DNA of 64,000 nucleotides, taken from JACCXG01 sp963785755 (GTDB lineage: Bacteria > Acidobacteriota > Vicinamibacteria > Vicinamibacterales > 2-12-FULL-66-21). The stretch covers positions 1 to 64,000 of the forward strand of contig CAWAXG010000038.1 of assembly GCA_963785755.1 (NCBI GenBank), in the 5' to 3' direction. Below the pieces are notes generated by a model. That model was not told where the DNA came from and did not search any database. It saw only the letters and a program-made list of their open reading frames with translations. The position numbers and the translations under genes are program-made. Positions 17,165 through 26,332 of this stretch are shown here, in pieces. Numbering within the stretch: the stretch's first letter is position 1; every line of letters starts with the position of its first letter.

Positions 17165-18670
17165 TCAGGTTCGCGGCGGAACCGCGCCGAGACCAGGACC
17201 GGTGAGTTGACCTGTATTCATGAGGCCATTTTTGATGGTGAAAAGACCGGGAAACCGCGCCTCCCACGACGCATTCGCGGCGGGCACGAACTGCCTGCCA
17301 TTCGCCTCGATTCCGGCATTGCCGGGCACGCGCGCGGCGATGCCGGCCGAGTGGATCAGCGACGCGCCCGGGCAGGTCAGATCCTGCACGCACAGGAACA
17401 TGCCGAACTTCTGGGCCGCCGCCGCCAGCAGCATGGCGTGCGTCTGACCCTTGCAGGCCTTGAGCGCGACGCCGGTGTAGCCCATCTCGCGCGCCAGGAG
17501 CAGCGACTCGAGGTCGGTCAGCGACTCATCCGCCACGATCGGGCACAACTTCGACGCTTCGTGCATGACGTTGGCGCGGTCCTTCTTCAGGTCGCGGGCG
17601 GTCGGCTGCTCGATGTAGAGAATGCGGTCGAAGCCGGTGGGGGTGGCCTCACGCACCTTGCGCATGAATTCGAGCAGATAGGCGACGTTGGGACAGCCCT
17701 CGTTGAAGTCGAGCAGGTACTTCCAGTCGGTCACCCCACGCGCGGGCAGCGCCCGGTTCACGATCCGGTCAGTCCGGATGACGCGATCGAGATCGGCCGG
17801 CATGTTGCCGCCATTCAGCTTGATCTTGAAGCGAATGAGGCCGTCGCGCTGAATCCACTCCTCGAGCGTGTTCGGCAGCCCGTCGTTCAGCCGGGTTTTG
17901 ACGTCCCCAGGCTCCAGCGGGTCGCTCGCGCCGACCGAATGGAAGACCGGCATCGACTCGCGCGGCTTCACCGGCACGTACTTATCGAGGTACTCGCCCT
18001 TGAACGACGCGCCGAGGTCGTGCGACAGGTCGCGGCTCATGTATTTGGGCCCGTACGTCGCATAACTGCTGACGCCGAAGGCTTTGCCATACGCGTCGTG
18101 CACCGCGGCGTCGAACGCACTGGCCACGACCAGGGTCGCGAGCGGCGGCATCGGCGACGGCAGCGCGCGGGACGTCGAGAGCGACTCCGCGGCGCGGAAG
18201 TACTGCGGGTCGAGGACCCGGGCCAGATCGACCGGGTGCCCGGCCTCGTCTACTTCCGCGGTCAGCTTGCGGAGCGTCTCAGCCAGTGCCTTCATCGCGC
18301 CGAGCCCGACATCGTACGGCACAGCCGGAAACGCCCACGCGTTCCCGAGCGGCATCGACCCGAACCCCCAGGCCTCGCGCCCGCCGCCGGTGCGCACCCG
18401 GCAATTGACATTCAGCAACGTCACGTCATCGACGGTCCGTCCACCGAACTGATAGGGCGCGCGGTACTTGAAGTCCTCGAACGCGTGCGTGACCTCGACG
18501 ATGCGGATGTCGGTGGGGCGTGACTTGACCACGGCGGGCGCCTGATTCTGCCTCCCGGAAGCCGAGCGAAACGACCGGCGCGGCCGCGGACAGGAGCAGA
18601 GCCCGTCGCGACAGTCCGGTCGAGCCTGGGGGTCAGACCTGGAAGTCATAAAATCACAGGGAGCCGTCAT
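17165..18670 (-). CDS. mandelate racemase/muconate lactonizing enzyme-type dehydratase, N-terminal region frame-disturbed
   Basis: Enolase-superfamily enzyme of roughly 500 residues. Catalytic landmarks: RFKIKLNGG (Lys pair), LDFNEG, IEQPTARD and ADESLTD (three metal-binding acids), and KACKGQT on the opposite side of the barrel. The reaction would be abstraction of a proton next to a carboxylate, probably a sugar-acid dehydration, but the substrate is not readable. Start ATG 18670 is chosen for its GGAG upstream. Between residues 20 and 40 the listed frame is Cys/Arg-rich, while another frame gives LSRRALLLSAAAPVVSLGF, a twin-arginine-like signal. A compensating pair of indels is likely. Confidence 0.78.
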   Translation of the reverse strand: MTAPCDFMTSRSDPQARPDCRDGLCSCPRPRRSFRSASGRQNQAPAVVKSRPTDIRIVEVTHAFEDFKYRAPYQFGGRTVDDVTLLNVNCRVRTGGGREAWGFGSMPLGNAWAFPAVPYDVGLGAMKALAETLRKLTAEVDEAGHPVDLARVLDPQYFRAAESLSTSRALPSPMPPLATLVVASAFDAAVHDAYGKAFGVSSYATYGPKYMSRDLSHDLGASFKGEYLDKYVPVKPRESMPVFHSVGASDPLEPGDVKTRLNDGLPNTLEEWIQRDGLIRFKIKLNGGNMPADLDRVIRTDRIVNRALPARGVTDWKYLLDFNEGCPNVAYLLEFMRKVREATPTGFDRILYIEQPTARDLKKDRANVMHEASKLCPIVADESLTDLESLLLAREMGYTGVALKACKGQTHAMLLAAAAQKFGMFLCVQDLTCPGASLIHSAGIAARVPGNAGIEANGRQFVPAANASWEARFPGLFTIKNGLMNTGQLTGPGLGAVPPRT

Positions 18671-18708
18671 GATCTCGCTCACTCCGTGCTAAAGGACCTG
18701 GTGGGCTT

Positions 18709-18740
18709 CGTGCCGTCGTGCCGTCGTGCCGTCGTGCGGC
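18709..18740. repeat. CGTGCCGT tandem repeat
   Basis: Four head-to-tail copies of the 8-bp word CGTGCCGT (the last one changed) between the divergent enolase-superfamily and sulfatase genes. Confidence 0.75.
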
Positions 18741-18803
18741 GCGAAGCGCAGCTCGTTTCTCGAAGGTCGGAAGCAAACATCAGGAATTCTAATCGCGGAA
18801 CCC

Positions 18804-20678
18804 TTGAAATTGCCGATTGATTGGCGCCCCGGCGCAGCCCTGCTGTTGATCGCATTCGCCCTCGCGTGCAGCAGTCCGCCGCCGGCGCCACCTGGCCAGG
18901 CGCCGTCCATCGCGCGCAATGTCGTCCTCATCACGATCGATACGCTGCGTGCCGATCGCGTCGGGGCGTACGGCTATGCCGCGGCGCGAACGCCGGCGAT
19001 CGATGGCCTCGCGGCGCGGGGCGCCCGGTTCGATCGCGCCTACGCCCCTGCGCCGATCACGTTGACGTCGCACGCGTCGCTGCTGAGCGGCCGGTATCCC
19101 GCCGGCCACGGCGCGCGCCACAACGGCCTTCGCGCGAACGCGGCCACCCCGCTCCTGGCCGAGGCCCTGGCGCGCGAGGGATTCGCCACGGCGGGGTTCG
19201 TGTCCGCATTTCCACTGGACCGGCGATTCGGGCTCGACCGCGGCTTTCAGACCTACGGCGATCGGCTGCCTCGCCTGAACGGCAAACCGGCAAACGAACG
19301 ACCCGGACATGAGGCCGTGAGCGAGGCGATCGCCTGGCTTGCCGGGCATCGGCGCGCCGCCGCGGGTCAGCCGGCGCGGTTCTTCCTCTGGATTCACCTG
19401 TTCGAGCCGCATGCCCCATACGGCAGCCCCGGCGATCAGCGTCCCGTCAGCGTCCGCTACGACGAAGAGATTGCCGAGAGCGATCGGCAGGTCGCGCGCG
19501 TGGTCGAGGCGGTCGGTCCGGATACGAACGCGACGGCCTTCGTCGTGACCGCGGACCATGGAGAGGCCTTCGGCGAGCACGGCGAGATCGCGCACAGCAT
19601 CTTTGTCTACGACACCACCCTGCGCGTGCCGCTCGTATTTGCCGGGCCCGGAATCGGACGTCAGGTGATCGAGACGCCCGTCTCCCTGGTGGACGTGGCG
19701 CCGACGATCGCCCGCCTTGCGGGCATCAAGGCGTTCGATGCGGATGGCGTGGACCTCGCCCCGGCCCTTGGCGGAGCCGCGGCGCCGGCGCGTGCGCTCT
19801 ACGCGGAATCGTTCGCGCCGTTTCTCGACTTCGGCTGGAGCCCGCTCCGATCGGTCCGTGAGGAGGGCTGGAAGGTCATCGATGCCCCACGGCCGGAGCT
19901 CTTTCGGCTGTCGGACGACCCCGGCGAGTCGCGCGACCTTTCATACGGTGAAGGCGCGCGCACGGCCGCGATGCGCGAGCGCGTCGAACGCTACTCACCG
20001 GCGACCCTGGATCCGAAGGCCGCGACAGATCGCGAAGCGGCGTCGCGGCTGCAGTCGCTGGGATATGTCGGCGCCGGCACTCGAAATGCCTCGCGAGGTG
20101 CGGATCCCAAGGACCGGCGCGAGCTCGCGGCCGACATCGCGCGCGTCACGTCAGGTGAGCTGCGCGGCCCGGAGCTCGAAGCGCGTGCTGCGGCGAATCC
20201 TGGCCACGGACCCGGGCAATCCGCTGCTCCCACCTGCGCCTCGGGTTCGTGCTGCAGGAGTCGAAGGCGCTGCGCCGAGGCGATCTCGCATTTCACCGCC
20301 GCCATCGAAGCGGGCATTCCCGGCGCCGACGCCTACCTGGGCCGTGCCGCGTGTCATGCCGCCGGCCGCCGCATCGATGCCGCCCTCCGCGATCTGCGCG
20401 ATGCCGATCGCACCGAGCCCGGCAACCCCGTCGTCCTGGCCAATCAGGGCATCCTCCTGTCCGACAGCGGCCGGCCCGCCGATGGCCTGCCGTTCCTCGA
20501 GCGAACTCTGACGATCGATCCCGACTTTCACGAGGCGAGGTTCAACCTCGCCATCGCCTTCGCGCGACTGAATCAACGGGCGAACGCGGCTCGGGAGGCC
20601 GGGGAACTGCTGCGGCGGTTGCCCCTCGACGCGCCGCAACGCCAGGAGGTCCAGCGGCTTCTGGATGAGGTAAAGTAA
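18804..20678 (+). CDS. sulfatase-like lipoprotein with C-terminal TPR repeats
   Basis: TTG at 18804 gives a lipoprotein signal (LLIAFALACSSPPP, Cys of the lipobox). GTG at 18726 would add 26 residues. The alkaline-phosphatase-superfamily core shows VLITIDTLRADRVGAYGY, TADHGEAFGEHGE and HSIFVYDTTLRVPL. The nucleophile motif is TLTSHASLLSG: Thr stands where sulfatases have Cys/Ser and the C-x-P-x-R consensus is absent, so a phosphotransferase or hydrolase role is as likely as sulfatase. TPR-like repeats follow (GADAYLGRAACHAAGR, FHEARFNLAIAFARLN). Between about 20170 and 20275 the best protein reading switches frames (RVLRRILATDPGNPLL, LRLGFVLQES) and returns, suggesting compensating indels. 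Confidence 0.75.
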   Translation: MKLPIDWRPGAALLLIAFALACSSPPPAPPGQAPSIARNVVLITIDTLRADRVGAYGYAAARTPAIDGLAARGARFDRAYAPAPITLTSHASLLSGRYPAGHGARHNGLRANAATPLLAEALAREGFATAGFVSAFPLDRRFGLDRGFQTYGDRLPRLNGKPANERPGHEAVSEAIAWLAGHRRAAAGQPARFFLWIHLFEPHAPYGSPGDQRPVSVRYDEEIAESDRQVARVVEAVGPDTNATAFVVTADHGEAFGEHGEIAHSIFVYDTTLRVPLVFAGPGIGRQVIETPVSLVDVAPTIARLAGIKAFDADGVDLAPALGGAAAPARALYAESFAPFLDFGWSPLRSVREEGWKVIDAPRPELFRLSDDPGESRDLSYGEGARTAAMRERVERYSPATLDPKAATDREAASRLQSLGYVGAGTRNASRGADPKDRRELAADIARVTSGELRGPELEARAAANPGHGPGQSAAPTCASGSCCRSRRRCAEAISHFTAAIEAGIPGADAYLGRAACHAAGRRIDAALRDLRDADRTEPGNPVVLANQGILLSDSGRPADGLPFLERTLTIDPDFHEARFNLAIAFARLNQRANAAREAGELLRRLPLDAPQRQEVQRLLDEVK

Positions 20679-20844
20679 GGGCCGCAACGGTCACAGATCC
20701 ACGGGCAATTCAAATTCTCGGATCAAGCCCATCGGATAATTGGTCAGCTGGTTTGTGTCCATCCCCAGCCAGACACCAAATAGTGGCATTTGAACCACTT
20801 ACGACGACCTTTCATCCCTCCTCACGTGGTGTGGCCCTTGCACT

Positions 20845-20871
20845 TTGACATTCGTCCCACAGGGGTATTTT
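20845..20871 (+). promoter_or_regulatory. putative promoter of the Oar-like receptor
   Basis: TTGACA at 20845-20850 and TATTTT at 20866-20871, spaced 15 bp, 34 nt before the ATG at 20905. The spacing is short for a housekeeping promoter, so this is tentative. Confidence 0.35.
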
Positions 20872-20904
20872 CGTTCTCAGTTCTTTAGTTCAGGAGCGTC
20901 AGGC

Positions 20905-23859
20905 ATGCGCAGAGTTATCTTCGTGATGATTGCCCTTTGCACGTTCGCGGGTTCCGCGGCCGCGCAGCAGACGACGGGAAACATCACAGGGCGGATTCTC
21001 GACGATCAGGGTGCGGCAATCCCCGGCGTCACGGTCACCGCCAAAAGCCCTGAAACAGGATTTGTCCGAGATGGCGTGACGGACGGCGAAGGCATCTATC
21101 GCCTCAGCGCGCTTCCGGTCGGCACCTACGACCTCACCGCGGAGCTCCAGGGCTTCGCCACGGTCGACAAGAAAGGTTTCATCGTCAACGTCGGACAGAC
21201 GGTCGACGTGGACCTCACCCTCAAGGTGGCCGGCGTGTCCGAGGCCGTCGAGGTCCGCGGCGAAACCCCGCTCATCACGAACAACTCGTCCTCGGTCGGC
21301 GGCGTCGTCGACGTCGAGCGCCTCGAGAGCATGCCGCTCAACGGCCGGCAGTTCGCCAACGCCGCGGTGGCGATTCCGGGCGTCGGCCTCGGCTTCCACT
21401 CGGATCCGACCAAGAGCACGCAGTACTCGCCGCAGATCGGCGGCGGCAACGGCCGCAACGTGAACTACCAGATCGACGGCGGCGACAACAACGACGACAC
21501 GGTCGGCGGGCTGCTGCAGCTCTTCCCGCTCGAGGCGATTCAGGAGTTCAACTTCGTCACCCAGCGCTACAAGGCGGAGTACGGCCGCAGCAACGGCGGC
21601 GTGATGAACATCGTCACCAAGAGCGGCACGAACCAGTGGCGCGGCAGCTGGTTCACCAACATGCGCGACACCGCCATGAACGCCAAGACGAAGACCGAAA
21701 AGATCGCCAACGCCGAGAAACAGGAATACCAGCGGTATCAGTACGGCGGTTCGTTCGGCGGCCCGATTGCGCAAGACAAGGCACACTTCTTCGCTGCCTA
21801 CGAGCGTACCCAGGCGGACCCCACGCAGACGGTCAACACGCTCGGGCTGTTCCCCGAAAAAGATGGCTCCTTCCCGACGCCGAACCGCGAGAACCTGTTC
21901 ACCGCGAAGGCGTCTGGCAACCTCACGCCATCGCAGTATGTCTCGGTGCGGTACGGCCGGAACACCAACTCACAGATCTACAGCGCAGGTACGCGTCTGC
22001 CGCCCGAGAACTGGGGCGACAGCGAGAACAAGTTCAACTCGATCAACGTGAACCACAACTGGGTGCTCGCCGGCTCGAAGCTCAACGAGTTCGTGTTCCA
22101 GTACGCCGACTTCGGCAATACAATCATCGCTCATTCGCAAGCGCCGCAGGAGTCGTTCCCGAACGCCGTCGTGATCGGCTACAACACGAACACGCCGCAG
22201 GCCACGCAGCAGAAGAAATACCAGTTCCGCAATGACTTCTCCTGGCACGTCACCGGAAAGGGCGGGCTCGGCCACGACCTCAAGGCCGGCGTCAATTACA
22301 TCCATGAGCCGAGGCTGTACCTCACGTTCAACTCGGGCAGCGCGGACTACGCCTACACGCACACGACGAACGACAAGAACGGGCCAATCAGCCGCGTGTC
22401 GCGAAACAAGGATGGCGCGGCCGCGAACCTGCCGATGGATCAGTACGGCTTCTACATCCAGGACGATTGGCGGCCGACCGATCGGCTGACCGTCAATGCC
22501 GGCCTGCGATACGACCTCGTGACCGGCTTCCACATCGATCAGTCCGGGGTTACGAACTTCGTCAAGCTGACGACCGCGGCCGCCGCGGGCCGCTTCGCCG
22601 GCATCCCCGCCATGGATGAATGGGGCAAGGAAGGCAGCGAGGACAAGAACAACTGGCAGCCGCGCATCGGCGCCGTGTACGACCTCCGCGGCGACGGCCG
22701 CGACGTCATCCGCGCGGGCTGGGGCATCTACTACGACTTCGGGTTTACCAATGCGAACATCCTGTTCCCGGGCTTGAGCGCACAGGGCGGCTCCGGCCTC
22801 GTGTTCGACGTCAACAACAGCGCCGGCATCCGCAACCCCGACGGGTCGTTCTTCCAGGTCGGTCAGCCAATCTCGAACATCGCGTCGCAGAGCGGCGTGA
22901 ACCCGAACGGGCCCTTCTTCAGCACCAACGTCGCGGCGCCGCAGATCCGCCAGCCGTTCACCAGGCAGACCTCGGCCGGCTGGTCACATCAGATTGGCAC
23001 CTCGATCGCGGTCGACGTCGATTACGTCCACATCAAGGGAACGGACCTCGGCGTGCGGTGGCCGCTGAACACGCGCATCAATCTCGGCGCGCGCCGCTGG
23101 GCGGACCTCGGCCTGAGCCCGGACAACCCGACGCTCAACATGAGCATCGGTGAAAGCACCTATGACGGCATCAACTTCGGCGTCCGCCGCCGGCTGACCA
23201 GCGGCTGGGCGTGGAACGCCTGGTATACGCTGTCGAAGGCCGAAGGCCTCGGCGGCTTCGGCGTCGACGAATTGACGACGAACATGGTGCAGGACGCCAC
23301 CAACGTGTTCGCGGACGTCCAGTACGGACCGTCGCAGCGCACCGATGCCCGTCACAAGTTCACGGTCAGCACCCTCGTCGAGATCAAGGGCGGTTTCACC
23401 GTCGCGCCGGTGTTCGTCTACCGGTCGGCGCTGCCGATTCACATCTGGCACGGCATCGATCTCAACGGCGACGGCGTCACGAACGACATCTACCCGACCG
23501 CGTACAAGTTCCAGGGCGTGGACGATGCCGGCATTCCGGAGTTCGAGGATCTCGGCACGTGCGAGACGATCAACTGCGGACGCGGTTCGGGACTGTCGCA
23601 GTTCAACCTCCGGGTGGCGAAGGTCTTCGGGCTCAAGGGCACGATGCGGATTGAAGCGTTCGGCGAGATCTTCAACCTGTTCAACGCCATCAACCCGGGG
23701 TTCGGCGCCGGCGTCGTGGCGGCCGGACGGCTGTATCAGGGCACGACGCTGGTCAATCAGACGCCCAACACCGCCTTCATGAAGCCGACGGGCTACGCCG
23801 GTGACAACGGGTTCTCGGAACAGCGGATCGGCCAGATCGGCTTCCGCTTCACGTTCTAG
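20905..23859 (+). CDS. Oar-like TonB-dependent outer membrane receptor
   Basis: 984 residues from ATG 20905 (GGAG 10 nt upstream) with signal peptide ending SAAAQQ. Residues about 25-105 are a CarboxypepD_reg beta-sandwich (GNITGRILDDQGAAIPGVTVT); then comes the plug (PLITNNSSSVGGVVDVERLE, FNFVTQRYKAEYGRSNGGVM) and a large barrel that ends IGFRFTF with a terminal Phe. These receptors import large or oligomeric substrates with TonB energy; Acidobacteria have many, and the substrate is not predictable. No SusD-like partner is adjacent. It stands alone with its own terminator. Confidence 0.93.
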   Translation: MRRVIFVMIALCTFAGSAAAQQTTGNITGRILDDQGAAIPGVTVTAKSPETGFVRDGVTDGEGIYRLSALPVGTYDLTAELQGFATVDKKGFIVNVGQTVDVDLTLKVAGVSEAVEVRGETPLITNNSSSVGGVVDVERLESMPLNGRQFANAAVAIPGVGLGFHSDPTKSTQYSPQIGGGNGRNVNYQIDGGDNNDDTVGGLLQLFPLEAIQEFNFVTQRYKAEYGRSNGGVMNIVTKSGTNQWRGSWFTNMRDTAMNAKTKTEKIANAEKQEYQRYQYGGSFGGPIAQDKAHFFAAYERTQADPTQTVNTLGLFPEKDGSFPTPNRENLFTAKASGNLTPSQYVSVRYGRNTNSQIYSAGTRLPPENWGDSENKFNSINVNHNWVLAGSKLNEFVFQYADFGNTIIAHSQAPQESFPNAVVIGYNTNTPQATQQKKYQFRNDFSWHVTGKGGLGHDLKAGVNYIHEPRLYLTFNSGSADYAYTHTTNDKNGPISRVSRNKDGAAANLPMDQYGFYIQDDWRPTDRLTVNAGLRYDLVTGFHIDQSGVTNFVKLTTAAAAGRFAGIPAMDEWGKEGSEDKNNWQPRIGAVYDLRGDGRDVIRAGWGIYYDFGFTNANILFPGLSAQGGSGLVFDVNNSAGIRNPDGSFFQVGQPISNIASQSGVNPNGPFFSTNVAAPQIRQPFTRQTSAGWSHQIGTSIAVDVDYVHIKGTDLGVRWPLNTRINLGARRWADLGLSPDNPTLNMSIGESTYDGINFGVRRRLTSGWAWNAWYTLSKAEGLGGFGVDELTTNMVQDATNVFADVQYGPSQRTDARHKFTVSTLVEIKGGFTVAPVFVYRSALPIHIWHGIDLNGDGVTNDIYPTAYKFQGVDDAGIPEFEDLGTCETINCGRGSGLSQFNLRVAKVFGLKGTMRIEAFGEIFNLFNAINPGFGAGVVAAGRLYQGTTLVNQTPNTAFMKPTGYAGDNGFSEQRIGQIGFRFTF

Positions 23860-23882
23860 GGTTCAGAATTCGGTAGGTTTGT

Positions 23883-23919
23883 GGGGCCGCACAGGGATTG
23901 TGCGGCCCCTTTCTTTTTT
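23883..23919 (+). terminator. intrinsic terminator of the receptor gene
   Basis: GGGGCCGCACA (23883-23893), loop GGGAT, TGTGCGGCCCC (23899-23909), then TTTCTTTTTT. Perfect 11-bp stem 24 nt after the stop codon. Confidence 0.93.
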
Positions 23920-23946
23920 GCGGCCGCACGGCCTGCAACCTCGGCT

Positions 23947-24057
23947 CAACTCCCAAGCTCCCAAGCGTCACGAAGGCCCGAAGATCGCTGCTCAGATCGC
24001 GCGATCGAGCTCGACGAGTGCTTCGCGCTGACGTCGCACGAGGCTGGAAGTTGGGAA
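23947..24057. repeat. TTGGGAG-word inverted pair, weak
   Basis: CAACTCCCAAGCTCCCAAG (23947-23965) and GGCTGGAAGTTGGG (about 24043-24055) are inverted words with a 78-bp spacer, between the convergent receptor and SDR genes. Same word family as at 15618 and 30672. Confidence 0.6.
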
Positions 24058-24094
24058 TGACTGGTTCTCGCTGCGTTCTTCAGCGGCCTTCCGG

Positions 24095-24889
24095 CTACAT
24101 CCCCGGCGGCGTGAAGCGGCCGTCCTGGGCCAGCCAGCCGCCGTCGGCATAGAGGATCGTCCCGGTCACGAAGCTTGCGGCGTCCGACGCCAGGAACAGG
24201 GTCGGGCCTACCATTTCTTCCGCGGTCCCCCACCGGTTGAAGACGCTCTTGGCGCAGTAGGCGTTGAACCACGCGGGGTTGTTCCTGATCGGCGAGGTCA
24301 GCGGCGTATCGATCACGCCTGGTCCTACGGCATTGACGCGGACGCCGAAGGGACCGAACTCGCAGGCGGCGCCTCGGGCCAGCTGCACGATTCCGGCCTT
24401 CGTGACGGCGTAGACCGACTGCCCCGGCTCCACGGAGAGCGAGCGGATCGACGAGAACAGCACGATGCTGCCGCGGCGCTCGGCGGTCATGATTCGGCCC
24501 GCGGCGCGCACCACGTTGAAGTTCCCCTTCAGGTTCAGCTCGAGCACGCGATCGAGCTCCTGGTCGGCATAGTCCACGATCCGCTTCCGCACGTTGATGC
24601 TCGGCGTGCAGATGACGATGTCGAAGCTGCCGTACAGGTTCTGGATGTCGTCGAACGTGCGCGCGACCGCATCGGCATCGCGGATGTCCAGCGCGCCGGG
24701 ATCGCATCGCCCGCCCGCGGCACGCGCTTTTTCCGCGACGGCCGCCGCGGCTTCGGCGTTGACGTCCAGGCACGCGACCGTCGCGCCGGCCTCGGCGGCG
24801 CCGATCGCGACCGCTTCGCCGATGCCCGATCCACCACCGATAACGGCCGCCACTTTCCCGGTCAGATCGAAGATGTTGCGTGCTGCCAT
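24095..24889 (-). CDS. short-chain dehydrogenase/reductase (SDR)
   Basis: 264 residues, a classical SDR. Cofactor motif IGGGSGIGEA at residues 17-26, the acid after strand 2 (CLDVNAE) favouring NAD, a catalytic Ser in SSIRSLS, and YAVTK with the catalytic Tyr and Lys. The usual NNAG is CTPSI here, a departure from the consensus. ATG overlaps the stop of the symporter by one base (TGATG), so translation is coupled. With the symporter it suggests uptake and oxidation or epimerisation of a sugar or hydroxy acid. Confidence 0.88.
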   Translation of the reverse strand: MAARNIFDLTGKVAAVIGGGSGIGEAVAIGAAEAGATVACLDVNAEAAAAVAEKARAAGGRCDPGALDIRDADAVARTFDDIQNLYGSFDIVICTPSINVRKRIVDYADQELDRVLELNLKGNFNVVRAAGRIMTAERRGSIVLFSSIRSLSVEPGQSVYAVTKAGIVQLARGAACEFGPFGVRVNAVGPGVIDTPLTSPIRNNPAWFNAYCAKSVFNRWGTAEEMVGPTLFLASDAASFVTGTILYADGGWLAQDGRFTPPGM

Positions 24890-26298
24890 CAGCTCTCCTG
24901 CCGGGACGGCTGCGCGCCCCCGGCGAACATGAACGCAGCGGCCGCCGCGACCGCCGCAAAAACGCCAACCAGGACCGGATCCGCCCAGCGGAACGCCGGA
25001 GTGATCGCCAGGTGCGCCGCGAGCAGCCCGGCCAGCCCTGCGACGATCGACGCGATCGCCGCACGCGCGTGCATCCCGCGGACGTAGAGCCCGCCGACAA
25101 TCGGCACGAAGAACGTCACCACCATCACCTGATAAAAGATCGTGACGGCGCCAAGCACTGTACCGACAACGAGCGTGAGCACGACGCCTGAGGCGCCTCC
25201 CGCGGCCGCGGCGATCCTGGCGACTCGCAGCAGCTGAGCGTCGCTCGCATGCGGATTGAAGTGCCGCTTGTAGACGTCATTGGAAATCGCGGTCGACAGC
25301 ATGAACAGGATCGTGTCGCACGTATCGACCTCGGTGGAGAACACTGCCGACAGCGCCAGCGCGCCGAGCCACGCGGGCAGCGCGGTCATCAGAAACGCCG
25401 GCAGCACGTCATTCGGGCTCGCGATGCCGGGAACGGCGGTGCGCGCGGCCATGCCGAAGATCACCGGGATGAACGAGAACAGCATCAGGACCGCGGCGTT
25501 CAGCCCGATGCCGAGCTTCAGCGCGCGCTCCGATCTGGCGCTGTAAGCCTTCTGGATGAGCCCGGGAGATATCAGGAATGACGGCGCGGTCAGCACCAGG
25601 AACATCCACCCCGATCCCGGCCCGGACGAATGGAAGAACGTATCGAAGAACGGAGGGGCATCAGGCGCCTGCATCACCCCGGACACGCCACCCGCGTTGC
25701 CGAGGACGACCGGCAGCGCGAGCAGAAACCCCGCGAGCATCACCACGAGCTGCAGGCTGTTCACCCACGCGGAGCCGAGCAGGCCGCCGGCGGCGAAGTA
25801 GATCGTCATGATCGCGGCGCCGACGAGCGCACCGCCCCAGAGCGGAATGCCCATCACCAGCTTCAGGATGGTCGCGCCGGCGAGCAGCTGACCCGCCAGC
25901 AGAACCAGCGCGGCAAGGCAGATCACAATCGACAGGATCGTGCGGACGGCAACGCCGTAGCGGAATTCGAGGTAATCGCCGGTGGTGTAGAACTGGTGCA
26001 CGTTCGCGAGCCGCCACAGCGCCGGCGCCACGGTCAGCGCGAAGAGAAGCGATCCAATCCCCGCGGATCCGACCCACCACCACGCGGAGATGCCTTCCTG
26101 ATATGCCTTGCCGGCGACGCCGACGGTGGACGCGGCGCCGATGTTGGCCGCCAGCATCGTGGCCATGAGCAGGCCCGGGCCGAGCGCGCGCCCGCCGACG
26201 AAGAAGTCGCTGCTGCCGCGCACCAGCCGCGCCGTCCAGATGCCGAGTCCGACGACGCCGACCGAGTAGACCACGAGCAGAACGAGGTGAACGTTCAA
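24889..26298 (-). CDS. sodium:solute symporter (SSS family)
   Basis: 469 residues with about 13 hydrophobic helices. Family features: N-terminal VLLVVYSVGVVGLGIWTARLV, GGRALGPGLLMATMLAANIG and the FSTEVDTCDTILFMLSTAISNDVY segment typical of the sodium/pantothenate-proline group. Substrate is not readable. It is the first gene of a two-gene operon with the SDR and is divergent from the M20 deacylase, with only 34 bp between start codons, so the three probably serve one catabolic route. Confidence 0.88.
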   Translation of the reverse strand: MNVHLVLLVVYSVGVVGLGIWTARLVRGSSDFFVGGRALGPGLLMATMLAANIGAASTVGVAGKAYQEGISAWWWVGSAGIGSLLFALTVAPALWRLANVHQFYTTGDYLEFRYGVAVRTILSIVICLAALVLLAGQLLAGATILKLVMGIPLWGGALVGAAIMTIYFAAGGLLGSAWVNSLQLVVMLAGFLLALPVVLGNAGGVSGVMQAPDAPPFFDTFFHSSGPGSGWMFLVLTAPSFLISPGLIQKAYSARSERALKLGIGLNAAVLMLFSFIPVIFGMAARTAVPGIASPNDVLPAFLMTALPAWLGALALSAVFSTEVDTCDTILFMLSTAISNDVYKRHFNPHASDAQLLRVARIAAAAGGASGVVLTLVVGTVLGAVTIFYQVMVVTFFVPIVGGLYVRGMHARAAIASIVAGLAGLLAAHLAITPAFRWADPVLVGVFAAVAAAAAFMFAGGAQPSRQES

Positions 26299-26332
26299 CG
26301 GGCCACCGCTGTCATCACTCTATAATTGCCGC

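Noticed and set aside
16574..18523. 649-codon plus-strand frame opposite DUF2461 and the dehydratase
   Set aside because: It spans the ends of two real genes on the other strand and has no family motifs. High GC makes long antisense frames common here.
20845..20904. Earlier TTG start of the Oar-like receptor
   Set aside because: The ATG at 20905 is followed at once by a clean signal peptide and has a ribosome binding site; the longer form puts 20 polar residues before it.
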